This document shows, in pieces, positions 52,043-60,511 of a stretch of DNA of 64,000 bases. The DNA comes from Selenomonadaceae bacterium (GTDB taxonomy: Bacteria; Bacillota; Negativicutes; Selenomonadales; Selenomonadaceae). Numbering within the stretch: position 1 is the first letter of the stretch; each line of letters begins with the position of its first letter. The stretch spans positions 20,266 to 84,265 of the forward strand of contig JAGABT010000011.1 of the NCBI GenBank assembly GCA_017614505.1, in the 5' to 3' direction. The notes under the pieces were generated by a model that was not told the origin of the DNA, did no database searches, and saw only the letters and a program-made list of their open reading frames with translations. Position numbers and translations under genes: made by a program.

Positions 52043-53524
52043 TTAAATTTCGCAGAGGTAGCGCATTTCGTTAAGACTTTGCGTGTTCAAATCCTTGTGG
52101 AGGACGCAGCCCTCAGAGTTTAACTCCATGGTGTAGCGGTTGTCGGCGGTGTATTTTTCCCAGTGCGGCATAAGTTCGTTGTCGGGCGTGCCGTTCGTCG
52201 CGAAGGCTGTCCACGCCGCCTGAACCTGTTTGACGAGTTGCGGATTCGGCGTCATCCAGGGTTCATCGGGTTCCGAATTGAAGACGTAACCCAATTCTAT
52301 TCCGTGGAACGCGCCCAGTTCTTTGCGCTCGCTCATTTCGCTGAACAGGTAGTAGTACACGTCCTCGAACTGCGACTGATTTTCGGCGTCGAGTTCCTGC
52401 GGGACGCGCCAATCCATCTGATTGATAAACGCCCTGTAATTCGCCGGAGTATCGGGATTGCCCTTCAGCCAGTCCGCATAAAGTTCCCTGTCGGAGCAGG
52501 CGACGCGCGCTTTGTACCGCGACAGGATTGGCGAAATTTTTTCGTGCGTTTCGTGGAAGTCAGCGAAATAATTTGGGTCGTACAGCAGCCAGTATCCCCA
52601 CTCGTCAGCGGTCGTGCCGGTCAGGAATTTAATCCCGCGAGCGGCGCCGTCTTTGAGTGCCTTGAAAGGATCTGCCGGCCAGAATTTCCCGTCGCAAGCC
52701 GGACAGTAATCGGAATGAGCAGTGCCGCGCCGCATTTCAAAAAGTTTCACGTAAATATCTCTGAGCTCGGCGGAGGATTTTTGCATAAGGTCGCTCATTT
52801 TGCGCGTGCCGCTCAACTTCAGAAAATCTTCCAAAAGCTGACCGGCGTGCGACGCCTCGTGAGCCATGCGCGTAGGTCCCGATTCTGGAATTGCTTTCTG
52901 GAACAGACCTTTGGCGGCGGGCGTAACCGACAGCAGGAAACAGGAAATGGAGCCAGCGCTTTCGCCGAAAATCGTCACGTTGTCGGGGTTGCCGCCGAAA
53001 TTGGAAATATTTTCCTTGACCCACTTCAGCGCCGCGATTTGGTCGCTCGTACCGAGATGCCCGCTGTCCGCGAACGCCGAATCAATCAGCCCTAAGTTCA
53101 GGAAGCCGAAAATGTTCAGCCGGTAGTTGAGCGTAACGACAATGACATCGTGCGCCTTCGCAATGTGCGTGCCGCTGTAGGTCGGGTCGCTGGTGCCGCC
53201 GTGCATAAAACTGCCGCCGTGAATGAAGACCATAACCGGCAGATTTTTCTTGTCGCTGCGATTCCAGATATTGAGCGTCAGGCAGTCTTCGCTTTGCGGA
53301 TTCTGGGACGCTTTTTCAAGCTTATCGTCCTCCTGCATAGCCGAGAATCCGAATTTTTTGGCGTCGAAGGTTTTGTCGGTCGGAGCCAGCGGCTGCGGAG
53401 CCTGCCAGCGGAGTTTGCCGACGGGCGGCTGAGCGTAGGGAATGCCGAGCCACGTTTTTACGCCATTTTCGTCGACAAAGCCGTTGAAGGTGCCGTAGCG
53501 CGTTTTGACGGTGAGTTCACTCAT
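52043..53524 (-). CDS. Type-B carboxylesterase
   Basis: 493 residues. Signatures are G-I-P-Y-A-Q-P-P-V-G-K-L-R-W, S-E-D-C-L-T-L-N-I-W, H-G-G-S-F, nucleophile Ser189 in F-G-E-S-A-G-S, an acidic triad candidate in T-T-A-D-E-W-G, and His in G-A-F-H-G-I-E-L. There is no signal peptide. It is the sister of the next upstream gene (53538-55010): both begin V-K-T-R-Y-G-T-F-N-G-F-V-D-E-N-G-V-K-T-W-L, so they are a tandem duplication 13 bp apart. Confidence 0.9.
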   Translation of the reverse strand: MSELTVKTRYGTFNGFVDENGVKTWLGIPYAQPPVGKLRWQAPQPLAPTDKTFDAKKFGFSAMQEDDKLEKASQNPQSEDCLTLNIWNRSDKKNLPVMVFIHGGSFMHGGTSDPTYSGTHIAKAHDVIVVTLNYRLNIFGFLNLGLIDSAFADSGHLGTSDQIAALKWVKENISNFGGNPDNVTIFGESAGSISCFLLSVTPAAKGLFQKAIPESGPTRMAHEASHAGQLLEDFLKLSGTRKMSDLMQKSSAELRDIYVKLFEMRRGTAHSDYCPACDGKFWPADPFKALKDGAARGIKFLTGTTADEWGYWLLYDPNYFADFHETHEKISPILSRYKARVACSDRELYADWLKGNPDTPANYRAFINQMDWRVPQELDAENQSQFEDVYYYLFSEMSERKELGAFHGIELGYVFNSEPDEPWMTPNPQLVKQVQAAWTAFATNGTPDNELMPHWEKYTADNRYTMELNSEGCVLHKDLNTQSLNEMRYLCEI

Positions 53525-53537
53525 AAAAATTTTCCTC

Positions 53538-55010
53538 CTAGTTTTCGTAGAGGTAGCGCAGGGCGCTGAGATTTTGCGTGTTCAAATCTTTGTGAAGGAC
53601 GCAGCCTTTGGAGTTGAGCTCCATTGTACAGCGGTTGTCGGCGGTGTATTTTTCCCAGTGCGGAATGAGTTCGTTGTCGGGATTGCCAGTCGCCGCGAAA
53701 GCCGCCCACGCCGCCTGAATAACCTTCACGAGCGTCTGATTAGGATTCGGAACAATGTACGGTACGTTGAAAGTGTACGACAGGTCGAGCGCGTGGAACG
53801 CACCCAGATATTCCAGCGGCGGCGAAGGCTGCTGCGTGAACAGATAATGATAAACGTCTTCGAACGCCGACTGATATTCAGCCTCCAACTCCTGCGCGAC
53901 GCGCCAGTCTGCCTGCGTTGCAAAATCGCCGTAAGTGTCGTCGGTATCGGGACTATTTTTAAGCCACGCTTTGTAAACTTCTTCGTTCGTCTGCTTTGTG
54001 TAGCGCGAAAAAATCGGCGAAATATCCTGCGGGTCTCTGCGAACAAGTTCAAACAAATTTTCGTTAGCCATCAGGAAACAACGCCATTCGTCGGCAGTCG
54101 TGCCCGTCAAAATTTTAATTCCGCGAGCCGCGCCGTCTTTGAGCGCTTTGAACGGGTCAAGCGGCAAAAATTTCCCGTCGCACGTCGGATAAAAATCCGC
54201 AACGTTCATTTCGCGAGTGGAAATAAATTCTGCGTAAGCCTTTTGAAGTTCGACGCCGGATTTCTTCATGAGGTCGCCAACGGTCTTCGCGCCGCAAGAT
54301 TCCATAAAACTTTTCGTAACTTGAGTTGAACCTTCGGGCGTTCTGCAAAAACCGACGGCGCCCGACTGCGGAATTACTTTTTGGAACAGACCTTTTGCGG
54401 TTGGAGCGATTGTCAGGAAAGAAGTCGAAATTGAGCCGGCGCTTTCGCCGAAAACCGTAATGTTGTCAGGATTGCCGCCGAACGCCGCGATATTTTCCTT
54501 AACCCACTGCACCGCCGCGATTTGGTCTTTAATTCCCAGATAACCGCTGTCCTCGAACGAAGAATCGACGCTTGCAAGGTTCATGAAGCCGAAAACGTTC
54601 ATGCGGTAGTTAATCGTGACGATAATGACATCGTGCGCGGAAACGAAATTGCTGGCGTTGTAGGTCGGTTCGCTTGCACTTCCGCAGACAAAACCGCCGC
54701 CGAAAATCCAAACCATTACCGGCTTATTTTTGCCTTCGCCGCGTGCCCAAATGTTGAGCGTCAGGCAGTCTTCGCTTTCCGTTGTGGGGAAGCCGTCAAC
54801 CAGATTGCCGAGTTTCATTGACGCCTGCATAGGGTCGTTGCCGTATTTTTTGGCGTCGAAAGTTTTGTTGGAGGGCGCCAGCGGCTGCGGAGCCTGCCAA
54901 CGCAATTTGCCGACGGGCGGCTGAGCAAACGGAATGCCGAGCCACGTTTTTACGCCGTTTTCGTCGACGAAGCCGTTGAAGGTGCCGTAGCGCGTTTTTA
55001 CAGTAGTCAT
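53538..55010 (-). CDS. Type-B carboxylesterase
   Basis: 490 residues, tandem paralogue of the downstream gene. Nucleophile Ser190 lies in F-G-E-S-A-G-S, oxyanion H-G-G is replaced by F-G-G-G-F, and His lies in G-A-F-H-A-L-D-L. The F-G-G-G-F variant (W-I-F-G-G-G-F-V-C-G) still offers backbone amides, so activity is plausible. Start ATG follows AAAGGA. It lies 6 bp after the DUF3089 gene, so the genes are co-transcribed. Confidence 0.9.
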   Translation of the reverse strand: MTTVKTRYGTFNGFVDENGVKTWLGIPFAQPPVGKLRWQAPQPLAPSNKTFDAKKYGNDPMQASMKLGNLVDGFPTTESEDCLTLNIWARGEGKNKPVMVWIFGGGFVCGSASEPTYNASNFVSAHDVIIVTINYRMNVFGFMNLASVDSSFEDSGYLGIKDQIAAVQWVKENIAAFGGNPDNITVFGESAGSISTSFLTIAPTAKGLFQKVIPQSGAVGFCRTPEGSTQVTKSFMESCGAKTVGDLMKKSGVELQKAYAEFISTREMNVADFYPTCDGKFLPLDPFKALKDGAARGIKILTGTTADEWRCFLMANENLFELVRRDPQDISPIFSRYTKQTNEEVYKAWLKNSPDTDDTYGDFATQADWRVAQELEAEYQSAFEDVYHYLFTQQPSPPLEYLGAFHALDLSYTFNVPYIVPNPNQTLVKVIQAAWAAFAATGNPDNELIPHWEKYTADNRCTMELNSKGCVLHKDLNTQNLSALRYLYEN

Positions 55011-55016
55011 AAAAAA

Positions 55017-56897
55017 TCAATCCTTTCCTGCCAGATAAGCCGCAATGCGTTTCGCCACGTTGTCCTTGATGTTGTTGTAGTAGAGGGCGTAGTCAGTTTC
55101 GTGCCTGCCGTCGGGACCGAATGCCGCGTTGAAAATTTCAGCGAGTTCCTCGGGGAATGGCTCCATTTCGGCGTGCGTCACGACAACGCCGCGCGAAGGT
55201 ATAACCTGCGCGTCCGCGCCAGCGTCAACAATTTCGTACCTGCCAGCTTCTATGTTCGGCATGAGCGAGCCAAGGTTTTCGCTAGCGGGAGCGTAAGTGT
55301 CGTCGCGTTTCCAGTTAATCGGATTGATACTAATCGCGTTCGGCAGCAGCACGGCGGTCTTTGCGTTTAGCTCGACGTTTTTGGGACCTTCAGTGTTCCA
55401 GCTGACAATAACGCCGGTATCGCTTTCGCCGGTCGCAAACTTCAAATGCGGATTGGCGTCGAGTTCGTCCTGCGTGACGGCGTAGCCGATGACGTAGGCG
55501 GCAACCATGCGCGCGTAATAATCTGGGTGTTCCTTGAAATATTTTTTCAGCACGAGCCTGGCGATAGCCGAGCCCTGACTGTGACTGGCGAGGATAAACG
55601 GGCGCCCGCCATTGCAGTTCTCAAAGTAATAATCCAGCGCGCCGGTAATGTCGTCGTAGGGAATGGTGGAAATTGCGGCGTCGATGCTGCCGGTTTTTTT
55701 CTGGACTTCCGTAGCGTAGCGCAGACTTGCCTGCTGGTAGTACGGTATAAAAATGTTGGTGGCGTCTTCAAAAACGCTCGCCTGCGTCAAGTAAACTCCA
55801 GGCAAACCCTGCCGCACATCTTCGTTGTCGAGCGTCGCATAATCGGCGTCGCCTTCGTTCAAGCCCATGTATTCCGTCGGGTAGATAAAAAACGTGTCGA
55901 CGGCTTTGGTGACAGCCGGAATCTGATACCAGCTGGCGGCTCTGGAATAATCCGTCGCCAGATTCGCAAAGTATGCCGCGATACGTTTCGCCACGTTGTC
56001 TCTGATATTGTTGTAGTAGAACGCGTAGTCTTCTTCGTGGCGACCGGCGGGTCCGAAGAGATATGCAGAAATTTTGGCGACGTATTCGGGCATCGGCGGA
56101 ACTTTGCCGTTCGTCACGACGGTACCGCGAGCAAGATTAATCTGCGCATCAGCACCAACGTCAATAAATTCGTATTCGCCGGTTTTTTCATTCGCTACGA
56201 ACGAGCCGAGATTTTCGCTGGCGGGCGCGTAAGTTTCGTCGCGGCTCCAGTTGAGCGGATTAATGCAAATTGCATTAGGCAGCACCACGACGTTGGACGC
56301 GTTTTCCTCAACGTTCTGCCTGCCCTCGGTGTTCCAGCTGACGATAACGCCGGTATCAGTTTCGCCGGTCGCAAATTTCAAGTGCGGATTTTCCTCAAGG
56401 TCTTCCTTCGTGATAGAATAGCCAATGACGTAAGCCGCAATCATGCGCTTGTAGTAGTCGGGGTGTTCCTTGAAATATTTCTTCAGCACGAGCCTTGCCA
56501 TTGCCGAGCCTTGACTGTGACTGGCGAGTATAAACGGGCGTCCGCCGTTGTAGTTCTCAAAGTAGTAGTCGAGCGCGGCGGCAAGGTCGTCGTAGGGAAT
56601 GCCGTAAAGCGCCGCATCGATGCTGCCGGTTTTCTTCCAGACTTCCGCAGCGTAGCGCAGACTTGCCTGCCGGTAGTACGGCAAAAACACGTTGGTAGAA
56701 TTTTCATACGCGCTTGCCTGTCCCATGTATTCGTTTTTAACGCCATTCAGCATTTCTTCGTTGTCGAGCGTGGCGTAATCGGCGTCGCCTTCGTTCAAGC
56801 CCATGTATTCCGTCGGGTAGATAAAAAACGTGTCGACGGCTTTGATGACAGCCGGAATCTGATACCAGCTGGCTTTCTGAGAATAATCGATTTTCAT
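55017..56897 (-). CDS. Tandem DUF3089 protein (two alpha/beta-hydrolase-like copies)
   Basis: 626 residues made of two copies of one DUF3089 unit (about 4-310 and 315-624). Each contains A-V-D-T-F-F-I-Y-P-T-E-Y-M-G-L-N-E-G-D-A and the lipase-like elbow A-S-H-S-Q-G-S (Ser128 and about 440). Both also keep Y-A-P-A-S-E-N-L-G-S and F-G-P-x-G-R-H-E. DUF3089 normally occurs as a single domain. Both copies keep the serine and look intact. There is no signal peptide. It lies 3 bp after the amidohydrolase gene. Confidence 0.85.
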   Translation of the reverse strand: MKIDYSQKASWYQIPAVIKAVDTFFIYPTEYMGLNEGDADYATLDNEEMLNGVKNEYMGQASAYENSTNVFLPYYRQASLRYAAEVWKKTGSIDAALYGIPYDDLAAALDYYFENYNGGRPFILASHSQGSAMARLVLKKYFKEHPDYYKRMIAAYVIGYSITKEDLEENPHLKFATGETDTGVIVSWNTEGRQNVEENASNVVVLPNAICINPLNWSRDETYAPASENLGSFVANEKTGEYEFIDVGADAQINLARGTVVTNGKVPPMPEYVAKISAYLFGPAGRHEEDYAFYYNNIRDNVAKRIAAYFANLATDYSRAASWYQIPAVTKAVDTFFIYPTEYMGLNEGDADYATLDNEDVRQGLPGVYLTQASVFEDATNIFIPYYQQASLRYATEVQKKTGSIDAAISTIPYDDITGALDYYFENCNGGRPFILASHSQGSAIARLVLKKYFKEHPDYYARMVAAYVIGYAVTQDELDANPHLKFATGESDTGVIVSWNTEGPKNVELNAKTAVLLPNAISINPINWKRDDTYAPASENLGSLMPNIEAGRYEIVDAGADAQVIPSRGVVVTHAEMEPFPEELAEIFNAAFGPDGRHETDYALYYNNIKDNVAKRIAAYLAGKD

Positions 56898-56900
56898 AAG

Positions 56901-58619
56901 TTATCCTTTCTTGTAAACAGTTTTGCCCATGAAGACGGTTTCGAGTATCTGAATATCCTGAATCTGTTCAGCCGGAGTGTTTTCGAGGTCGCTGTCGAGA
57001 ACGACGAGATCGGCGGATTTTCCAACTTCGATTGAGCCGGTGACATTTTCCAAATGCGCCTGATACGCGGGGTGAATCGTATGAGCCTTGAGCGCTTCCT
57101 TGAGGCTGACGCGCTCTTCCGGCGCGGCGGCGGGAACGTCTTTGTAAAGCTCGTAAGTCGAATCAAGCTTGACTTTTTTTCTGGTCATTGCAACCTGAAT
57201 ACCCGAGAGACCGTAAGACGGGCTGACGAAAAAGTCTGAGCCGTAAGCGCAAATTACGCCGTTATCGATTAGCGACTGGCTCGGATAAGTTTTTCTGACA
57301 ACATCTTCGCCCCAGTAAGCAACCGAAACCTTCTGGTCGGTCGGGCTGTCGCTGAACCAGCCAGGCTGAATGCTGGCGATAATGCCGAGCCTTCCCATGC
57401 GAACTTTGTCTTCCGGCGTGATAAATGTGCAGTGCGCGATAATGTTTCTGATTCTGGGATTGGGATAAAGATTCTGCGCGTTCTCGTAGCAGTCGACAAC
57501 TTTGCGAATGGTGTAATTGCCCATAGCGTGCGTGTGGACATTGAAACCGGCTTTGTTGGCGAGCGCCATAGATTCAGCCATATGCGCTTCGTCCCAGAGA
57601 ATCGTCTCGCGCGTGCCAGGCTCTTTGCCAACAGCCGCGGCAGTTTCAGCATAAGGCTCAATCATTGCGAGGGCGCCGTCCGCGAAATATTTCATCGTGT
57701 CAACCTTGAAAAGCCCGTCGACATCAAATTTCGTGCGATTGGCGATTGCCTTAGCAAGGTCAGCCTCACGCGTCGCGTCGTTGATGTTGTGGACGCCGGA
57801 AACTCTGGCAGTGAACTCGCCGTTCCGCGCCATTTCAGAGAGTACAGGGTAGGACGATTCATTTTGCTGGCAGTCGCATAACAGCGTATGCCCGCTTTTA
57901 TTGAACATTGCAAACGCCTGCTTTAGACAGTCACGATGTTCCTGCGCCGAAAATTCGTAATTCGAAATGCTGTTGATTATGGGCAGATAGGCAACCGGCT
58001 CCTTGATATAGCCGCTGGGATTTCCGTCCGCCTCCCTGATAATCAAGCCGTTCTGGTCGTCGGTGTCTTTCGTGATGCCAGCGGCTTCGAGCGCCTTAGT
58101 ATTCAGCAAAACTCTGTGTCCGCAGTACGACATCAAAACGGCGGGTTTATCGGGAACAATCACGTCAATATCGTGGCGGGTGAACGGTCTGACGATGCCC
58201 TGAAGACTGCCGGAAAACCACTCTCTGTCCCAGCCGAGCCCTCTGATAACCGCCGCGTCTTTGTGCGCGTCGACGTAGGCTTTGAGCGTCTGCTGAATCT
58301 GCTTGATGACGCCTTCGGGCGTGTCAGTTTTGGGATTCGGCACGATACCGCTGAAACTGCAGGTTCCAAATTTTTTCGCGGCGTGAGCGAGGTGCATATG
58401 CGCGTCGCCGAGCCCAGGGATAATGCTGTTGCCGCCGCAGTCAATAATTTCAGTGCCAGCGCCAATCCAATCCTTGACGCCCGCCTCGTCGCCGACATAA
58501 ACGAATTTGCCGTCTTTGATAGCCAGTGCCGTCGCGCGCGTTTCCGTGCCGTCCAGCGCAACGGAATAAATTTTCGCGTTTTTATAAATTCTGTCCGCAA
58601 TCTGATAATCGAGTTTCAA
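56901..58619 (-). CDS. YtcJ-type amidohydrolase
   Basis: About 572 residues; start taken as TTG 58619, 10 bases after AAAGGA, since an earlier TTG at 58628 is too close. Metal-ligand motifs are D-A-H-M-H-L, the V-H-T-H-A-M-G-N region, I-I-A-H-C-T-F-I and Y-G-S-D-F-F-V-S-P. An N-terminal beta-sandwich (K-I-Y-S-V-A-L-D-G-T-E-T) and the C-terminal G-K-S-A-D-L-V-V-L-D complete the amidohydrolase-3 layout. It hydrolyses C-N bonds; the substrate is unknown. It heads a run reaching at least to 53538. Confidence 0.88.
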   Translation of the reverse strand: MKLDYQIADRIYKNAKIYSVALDGTETRATALAIKDGKFVYVGDEAGVKDWIGAGTEIIDCGGNSIIPGLGDAHMHLAHAAKKFGTCSFSGIVPNPKTDTPEGVIKQIQQTLKAYVDAHKDAAVIRGLGWDREWFSGSLQGIVRPFTRHDIDVIVPDKPAVLMSYCGHRVLLNTKALEAAGITKDTDDQNGLIIREADGNPSGYIKEPVAYLPIINSISNYEFSAQEHRDCLKQAFAMFNKSGHTLLCDCQQNESSYPVLSEMARNGEFTARVSGVHNINDATREADLAKAIANRTKFDVDGLFKVDTMKYFADGALAMIEPYAETAAAVGKEPGTRETILWDEAHMAESMALANKAGFNVHTHAMGNYTIRKVVDCYENAQNLYPNPRIRNIIAHCTFITPEDKVRMGRLGIIASIQPGWFSDSPTDQKVSVAYWGEDVVRKTYPSQSLIDNGVICAYGSDFFVSPSYGLSGIQVAMTRKKVKLDSTYELYKDVPAAAPEERVSLKEALKAHTIHPAYQAHLENVTGSIEVGKSADLVVLDSDLENTPAEQIQDIQILETVFMGKTVYKKG

Positions 58620-58660
58620 AAAAATCAAATCCTTTCGTTTGAGGTTATAACGCCGAACGC

Positions 58661-58687
58661 ATTTTACCCCCCCCGATTGCTTGTCAA
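58661..58687 (-). promoter_or_regulatory. Candidate promoter with eight-G tract in its spacer
   Basis: Minus strand: perfect TTGACA (58682-58687), 15-bp spacer, TAAAAT (58661-58666). The spacer ends in eight G (58667-58674). Fifteen bases is below the 17 optimum, and gain of two G would restore it, so the tract could switch expression by slippage. Confidence 0.55.
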
Positions 58688-58745
58688 GGTATAGATTCCT
58701 TCGCGGTCATCAATACTTTAAAGGCGGCGGCACCGGCGAATTTCT

Positions 58746-58841
58746 TCACATCCTTAGCGCCGCCGCGCGTGTTTCCGTGCCGTCCAGCGCAACGGAGTAA
58801 ATTTTCGCGTTCCTGTAAATTTTTTCCGCAGTCTGAGACAT
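58746..58841 (-). pseudogene. Remnant of an amidohydrolase N-terminus
   Basis: Thirty-one codons from ATG 58841: MSQTAEKIYRNAKIYSVALD then G-T-E-T-R-A-A-A-L-R-M and TGA. This is near-identical to the start of the intact amidohydrolase 230 bp downstream (R-I-Y-K-N-A-K-I-Y-S-V-A-L-D-G-T-E-T-R-A-T-A-L). The rest is gone. Another frame continues D-V-K-K-F-A-G-A-A-A-F-K-V-L and ends at about 58684, possibly the tail of a different lost gene. Confidence 0.75.
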
Positions 58842-58855
58842 TCTGATTCGAGCTT

Positions 58856-60496
58856 TCAAATGCAGTAGTATTTCGAGAGGAAGTAGGTGCGCTCCCAGTC
58901 GAGGAAATTTTTCTGCGATTCCTTTTCGAGGTGGATGTCAAATTCGTCGAAGACCATCCAATATTTATCCTGCAGGTCGTAAAGTTTCCAGTCATGCGCC
59001 TTGCCGTCGGGCGAAATTTCCGCGCTGAGCGAAGGGTTGCCGGTCTTAGCGAACTGCACCCACATTTTGCGCAGCGTTTTGGAAAAAGTTTCGTCGAACG
59101 CGCGCCCAGTTTCGTCAGTAACCTCAGGGTGGTTGAACACTGACGCGAGCTCTACCGAGTGTCCGCATCTAACCAGCGGGTCGGTAGATTCGGGCGTGAA
59201 GAAATAGGTGTAGGATTTGCCGCCGGCTTTGGTCTGATTTTCCGAAAGTCTGAAGAGCGGCGCGGCAAAAACAATCTGGTCGAACAAAACTGCGGAACGC
59301 GCACGCTGTCCGTCGGCATAAACGTAGTCTTCGCCGCGTTCCTTGCAGAAACTTTCGACGAGCGCTTTTTCCGCGTCGGTAAGCTGCGCGAGTTTATTAG
59401 CCTTGCGTTCAGCCGCCCAGTCATTGAAACCTTCCAAGCCGAAGCCGATTATGAAAAATCCCAGCTCGTCCTTGTTGCAGCCCTGCAGAAATTCAATGTC
59501 TTTCGCGGCGCCGCTGGCGTATTCGTCGTAGGGATTGAGCGGCAGGAAATTGCCGTCGCGTTCAGCCCACACGCGCAGTCCGAGTATGCCAGAGGCTTCA
59601 ACGAATTTATCGGTGTCAAGTTTCTGCAGGTCAGCGACGGTCTTGCAGCCGAGCATTTCCATAAGCTCATTCGTGCAGGCAATCGCCTGTTCAGTCGAGC
59701 GCGTAAAAACGGGCGAGCCGCTCTGCGCGATAACGCGGTGGAAATAATTTTGAGCGCCCTTGACGAGCGGCAGCAGTGTTACGCTCGCGGCACCGGCGCT
59801 TTCGCCCCAAATCGTCACATTGTCAGGGTCGCCGCCGAAATTAGCAATGTTTTCGTGAATCCACTTGAGCGCGGTGAGCTGATCCATTAATCCGAGATTC
59901 TGAGCGTCAGGATAATCCGCGCCATCAGGCAGGTGCGAAAGGTGGAAGAAACCGAAGACGCCCAGCCGGTATTCGATTGAAACGGCGATAACGTCGGGAT
60001 TTTCCTTAACGAAATTGTGCAATTCGGCAACCGGCTCGACAGTTCCGCCGAGTTCAAAGGCGCCGCCGTGAATCCAGACCATTACCGGCTTTTTCGCCGT
60101 TGAATCGTCCGCCTTCCAGATATTCAGATACAGGCAGTCTTCGCCCTGAACGTAAAGCGACGCGTGCTCGGTATCGCTGACTTTCTGGCGAGGACTTTTC
60201 GCGTTGTAGAACGCCTCATAAACGCCGTCGTCCGCAACGTAAGCAACCGGCGCCTTCCAGCGCAGTTCACCGACCGGCTGCTTGCCGACGAAAGGAATGC
60301 CCTTGAACGCAATGACGCCATCAGTCTTTTTGCCGACGAAAGTGCCGTTGACGCATTTGACCGCCAGCGCCTTGTCGTAGTCGCCGGTAATGCGCCTGTT
60401 TTCGCCGTACAGCGCGCGAACTTCTGCCTGTTTCCTGTTCACCAGCGCCATGTGGTCTGCGCGGATAGCTCTGGCATCTTTTTTCTGTTCAGCCAT
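58856..60496 (-). CDS. Type-B carboxylesterase
   Basis: 546 residues. Nucleophile Ser233 lies in W-G-E-S-A-G-A-A, oxyanion H-G-G-A-F, His in R-C-G-H-S-V-E-L. The family signature G-I-P-F-V-G-K-Q-P-V-G-E-L-R-W is present. A charged, helical N-terminal extension of about 35 residues precedes the domain. There is no signal peptide. It is closely related to 49714-51291, with which it shares the C-terminal D-W-E-R-(T/S)-Y-F-L. It lies 15 bp after an amidohydrolase gene. Confidence 0.9.
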   Translation of the reverse strand: MAEQKKDARAIRADHMALVNRKQAEVRALYGENRRITGDYDKALAVKCVNGTFVGKKTDGVIAFKGIPFVGKQPVGELRWKAPVAYVADDGVYEAFYNAKSPRQKVSDTEHASLYVQGEDCLYLNIWKADDSTAKKPVMVWIHGGAFELGGTVEPVAELHNFVKENPDVIAVSIEYRLGVFGFFHLSHLPDGADYPDAQNLGLMDQLTALKWIHENIANFGGDPDNVTIWGESAGAASVTLLPLVKGAQNYFHRVIAQSGSPVFTRSTEQAIACTNELMEMLGCKTVADLQKLDTDKFVEASGILGLRVWAERDGNFLPLNPYDEYASGAAKDIEFLQGCNKDELGFFIIGFGLEGFNDWAAERKANKLAQLTDAEKALVESFCKERGEDYVYADGQRARSAVLFDQIVFAAPLFRLSENQTKAGGKSYTYFFTPESTDPLVRCGHSVELASVFNHPEVTDETGRAFDETFSKTLRKMWVQFAKTGNPSLSAEISPDGKAHDWKLYDLQDKYWMVFDEFDIHLEKESQKNFLDWERTYFLSKYYCI

Positions 60497-60511
60497 TGTA
60501 ATAGTCCTTTC

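Noticed and set aside
55446..57035. 529-residue plus-strand frame opposite the DUF3089 and amidohydrolase genes
   Set aside because: Antisense shadow: it shows the mirror of the DUF3089 duplication and crosses two real genes.
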